Position numbers and translations under genes: made by a program. 64,000 nucleotides of DNA from Tachypleus tridentatus. Lineage: Eukaryota > Arthropoda > Merostomata > Xiphosura > Limulidae. The notes under the pieces are model-generated. The model searched no databases. It had not been told where the DNA came from and saw nothing but the letters and a program-made list of their open reading frames with translations. This document shows positions 60,382-64,000 of the stretch, piece by piece (within the stretch, counting starts at the first letter, position 1; the number at the start of each line of letters is the position of its first letter). The DNA lies in the NCBI RefSeq assembly GCF_004210375.1, contig NC_134832.1, forward strand, positions 155,989,592 through 156,053,591, in the 5' to 3' direction.

Positions 60382-61016
60382 TCTTTTTTCAAGACGTAGA
60401 AGTAAGGGTGTTAGAAATTCTAGGCAAGAGATGCACGGCCTTACAAAACAACGTTGACATTTCTCATACAATAAAGGCTTTAGTTAACACGTTTCTATAG
60501 CATCATTAAAAAATTAATAGTCTCTACTATTGTTTTACACTGAACTACGCTTAGCTATCACTAACCGTAATTTCGACAAGAAAAAAAAAAGAGAAAATAT
60601 AAATGAGTGCTTCTAGTATTTAAAAACAGAAAAAACAAACAAAAAACATTTTAAACACGATTTTAGTTGGTCCAGAAACGCGTTAAGAAAGGAAAAGTAA
60701 GTTGCGCGAATAGGGAGATAAACATAGCTAAATCGTGTAATTTCTTTAAGCCTAACGAAAGGTAGGAAGCAATCAATAAATGTAAGTGGAAGGTCTCTTT
60801 CATTATAGCAGTATAACTGATGTCTTATTACCAGTATAATTATGATGTGATTAAATGTATATTAGAAGAACGTAGAAATATACAGCATCTGGTAAATATA
60901 AAAACTTTTACAAAAGTAAAACACTCAAATTTTAATTATTTTAGTTAAGATTTTTATGTGGTGCGCAGTATGTTGTGCAAGTTATATTTTCAGCTGGTTA
61001 TTTTAGATGTTTTTCC
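60382..61016. other. No gene recognised
   Basis: AT-rich; nothing supported. Confidence 0.5.
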
Positions 61017-61169
61017 TAGAGGGAGTTGCTAATCATAATAATGACGAAATACTTAAAATGTTCAGTCATTGAACACTTTATGAACTATCTAAAACAAGGG
61101 GCCGTTAAAAATACGAACAATGAATGAAATGTTAATGAGCAGTTTAATAATTCAATGCCAGAAAAATTG
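61017..61169. repeat. Dispersed repeat, copy with expanded array
   Basis: TAGAGGGAGTTGCTAATCAT, then AAAACAAGG and GTTAATGAGCAG-type blocks, match 63487-63660. Confidence 0.7.
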
Positions 61170-61750
61170 TTCACAGTGTGGTATTAAAAATGATATTTAT
61201 TGTTCACAGTGTAGTATTAAAAGAGATTTATTGTTCACAGTGTGGTATTAAGAGATTTATTGTTCAGTGTAGTATTAAAAGAGATTTATTGTTCACAGTG
61301 TAGTATTAAAAGAGATTTATTGTTCACAGTGTAGTATTAAAAAAGATTTATTGTTCACAGTGTAGTATTAAAAAAGATTTATTGTTCACAGTGTAGTATT
61401 AAAAAAGATTTATTGTTCACAGTGTAGTATTAAAAGATTTATTGTTCACAGTGTAGTATTAAAAGAGATTTATTGTTCACAGTGTGGTATTAAAAGAGAT
61501 TTATTGTTCACAGTGTGGTATTAAAAGATTTATTGTTCACAGTGTGGTATTAGGAGATTTATTGTTCACAGTGTGGTATTAGGAGATTTATTGTTCACAG
61601 TGTGGTATTAGGAGATTTATTGTTCAGTGTAGTATTAAAAGATTTATTGTTCACAGTGTAGTATTAAAAGATATTTATTGTTCAGTCTAGTATTGGTATT
61701 AAAAGAGATTTATTGTTCACATTGTGGTATTAAAAGAGATTTATTGCTTC
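61170..61750. repeat. about 31-bp minisatellite, about 19 units
   Basis: TTATTGTTCACAGTGTAGTA, then TTAAAAGAGAT, with variants GTGGTATT and AGGAGAT and some units missing ACA. Confidence 0.93.
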
Positions 61751-61759
61751 TGTTAACAA

Positions 61760-63486
61760 AAACATTCTGTAAGTTTATGCGCGAGTTGGGCGCACTTAAT
61801 ATCGGAATTCGTTTTGAAATGCTCGTGAACTTAGGACAAGTAAAAATAATTTAAAACAAACCTGGCCAACAACCTTATAACACTTGTATCAGAAGTGGGA
61901 TTATTTTGATGAAAATAACACACAACTTTGACTAAATATCAACATGCCAACCTTATTACAGAATGAGATCGAAGCTTTACCATCGATAAAAAATTAGAAG
62001 AGACAAAAATTATATAAAATCGAAATAAAGGGATAAGATATGGGAAATGAAGGAAAGAGTTGAAACAAAAATGATAAAAGTAAACGTTATTAAAGACATG
62101 ATAAGTAAATTATTGGGGATTAAAGAGGGACACCAAGAAGATAGATTGCAACACTGAAGTTACAGAAACAATTTATCTACCAAGAAGTTACGGAATCACA
62201 AGATTAATTAGTACTGAAATACACTTTTCATGACTAGTCTAGAACTTAAAGGATTATTTAAAGAACTATATACGGTTACACAAAATAGAAAAAGTAAACC
62301 ACAAGGAAACAGGTGTTTTATATGTAACTTGAGGAACATTAGATTTAAATTTGTTTGGAATCAAAATTCGTTCTATTGCATGTTTAAAAAAAGTGAACTG
62401 AAGTAATTGTGGGAAGCACAGCCGTTACAGGTGTCAGTTAAGGAATCAATATTCATAAATAAGTAAATTATTAAACAACCTAAGACCAAGTAGTTGAGTC
62501 CAACAAGATCAACAAATAGCTAATTAAACATTTGAAAAACAAGAATTAACTGGAGTTATAGGAGAAAACTCAGGTTGGAATGATACGTATGCTCCAAAGG
62601 AAACTCATTTGAAGAAAACCATACTAGGAGTCTAGGGTATATTCAATGTTTTAACAACGTTGATTCTACAGCTACAGTAGTTTGGTAATATAAGCTTGGA
62701 AATTGCCTTCAAACCTGAGAGAAGAAGAGGTCTGATGACAACAGCAGGAAGAAAGTTATCTGTGCGTAGCTTCTACATACTTCATGGCTAGTTGACATCT
62801 AGGAAAAGTGAATATTAGGAACTGACACCATGTGCATACATGGATGTAAGGTTAGAGTAGCTCCAAATAGGTTCATATCTACGACTATAAAGTGCCTCTG
62901 CACTACATGGTAACTCTTACACAAGTTGAACTTCCAGTACAAAAGAGAGGATGATTATTGAATCGTGAAGAAATAAAATAATTATACCAATGGTTATTAG
63001 GCATAAATTTACATTTAATAATTAGTATATATTGAAAAAATATTCTGGTATGATATAGGTTATAGAATTCAGAAAGATAGGCAGCCCAAGCCATAAGTTA
63101 TCCAGTGTAACCATACGTAGTAAGAAAATTGTGAAGTGTTTGATCTAAAGAAGAATTTGTGAACGGAAAGTAAATTTAGAGTTCCTGTTAAGACTACTTA
63201 TAGAGGATCACCATGGATAGAAGCTGCCAGTGGATTCACTCATCCCCCTACCTAGGAATAACTTTTACAGTACCAGAACAGCAAGTATGTCAAGCAACAA
63301 GAGGCCAGGCCATCTGTATACCACAACCCTTGGAAAAAATAACACACACTAAAACACTTTATGAATGAATGGTTTAGTATGCTGTTTAATTTTGTATTAC
63401 AACTCTTTAAAAATAGATCATAATCCATAAAGGAATCAGGGTTGTAAGCTTTATTTTATCTGTTTGGCTTGGATGTTTCTTCGTTA
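61760..63486. other. No gene recognised
   Basis: AT-rich. One frame near 62240 reads LKGLFKELYTVTQNRK and continues open for about 50 codons, without a recognisable domain. Confidence 0.45.
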
Positions 63487-63730
63487 GAGGGAGTTGCTAA
63501 TCATAATTATACTGCTGCAATACCTTTAATGGTTTGTAAAATATAAAACAAGGATGCATTATATAAACAAGTAGTACGCAATTAATAAGAAGTTAATGAA
63601 CAGTGAGTAAGTGTTCATTGAGTTTATGAATTGAACGTTGGAAAAGCTGTTCACAGTTCAATGTTAAAAGAGATTTGTCGTGCCTATTAGCAAGAAAATT
63701 ATGCAAATAAGTTTATTTGTAGGCTAGAAT
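63487..63730. repeat. Dispersed repeat, copy with a single unit
   Basis: TAGAGGGAGTTGCTAATCAT at the start, then a single GTTCACAGTTCAATGTTAAA unit (63649) where the other copy has an array. Confidence 0.7.
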
Positions 63731-63899
63731 AGTCACAAAGTTGCTGAAGAAACATTGTTTGAGTAAGTGTAATAAGTCTGTAGCAAACGATTAAGGAGAA
63801 ATATTGATTGTTATTGTTATTTGGACGGGACTTTGCATTATTTTAAACAAGTAATTAAACATTTGCCCAAGGATAAAAACCTAACCAATGTACTTATTC

Positions 63900-64000
63900 G
63901 AAACTTTCGTGATGACGAGAGAAATACTTGAAGTAATAATGTATCTCCAGACGGCTGGTATGGGTATTTAAATAAGTAGAGAACAACGTTTCGACTTTCT
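63900..64000 (-). mobile_element. Penelope-like element terminus (reverse, cut by window end)
   Basis: GTGATGACGAGAGAAATACT, ACGGCTGGTATGGG and GAGAACAACGTTTCGACTTT are the reverse of the terminus at 33395-33490. They include the GAAACGTTGTTC half of the hammerhead-like motif. Confidence 0.75.

Overview
This is eukaryotic, AT-rich, repeat-dominated DNA. It has spliced coding exons, tRNA-derived SINEs, mariner, Tc1 and hAT transposons, a Penelope-like retroelement and a very large amount of tandem repeat. The dominant SINE (tRNA head, a long conserved body, a CAAA-rich tail) looks like a family I associate with horseshoe crabs. A chelicerate, probably a horseshoe crab, is my best guess, but that is inference.

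The only gene recognised with confidence is a Popeye-domain gene (POPDC/BVES family; cAMP-binding membrane protein) on the + strand. Six consecutive exons with compatible splice phases lie at 21513-21694, 25545-25675, 28482-28590, 29738-29890, 39152-39335 and 40301-40338 (TAA stop). They encode about 264 residues, from the last transmembrane helix through the Popeye domain to the C-terminus. The N-terminal exon or exons lie upstream and were not found here. A possible alternative last exon is at 30570. A second, unidentified gene may contribute a minus-strand terminal exon at 59641-59799.

Layout. 1-15.1 kb is one unbroken satellite of 47-bp units that enters from beyond the left edge. It abuts a decayed hAT (ZBED-type) transposon at 15.1-16.0 kb. 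17.4-19.9 kb is a mariner element with 35 exact-length 42-bp repeats grown inside it, followed at once by a 29-bp array (19.95-21.48 kb) that runs to the first Popeye exon. 21.5-40.3 kb is the Popeye gene. Its introns hold SINEs, mariner fossils, a Penelope-like element with a hammerhead-ribozyme-like terminus, and many minisatellites. 40.3-51.2 kb holds SINEs, a decayed multi-domain repetitive ORF and two Tc1-like elements. 51-57 kb has a LINE fossil broken by a SINE and by a 1.3-kb insertion with a 13-bp target duplication. 57-64 kb is mostly noncoding, with more arrays, the orphan minus-strand exon and the start of another Penelope terminus at the right edge.

The most unusual pattern is that unrelated minisatellites (29, 36 and 59 bp) end within 3-35 bases of the 3' splice sites of three of the five Popeye exons whose upstream intron end was examined beyond doubt. 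Several transposons also appear to have seeded or hosted tandem arrays.
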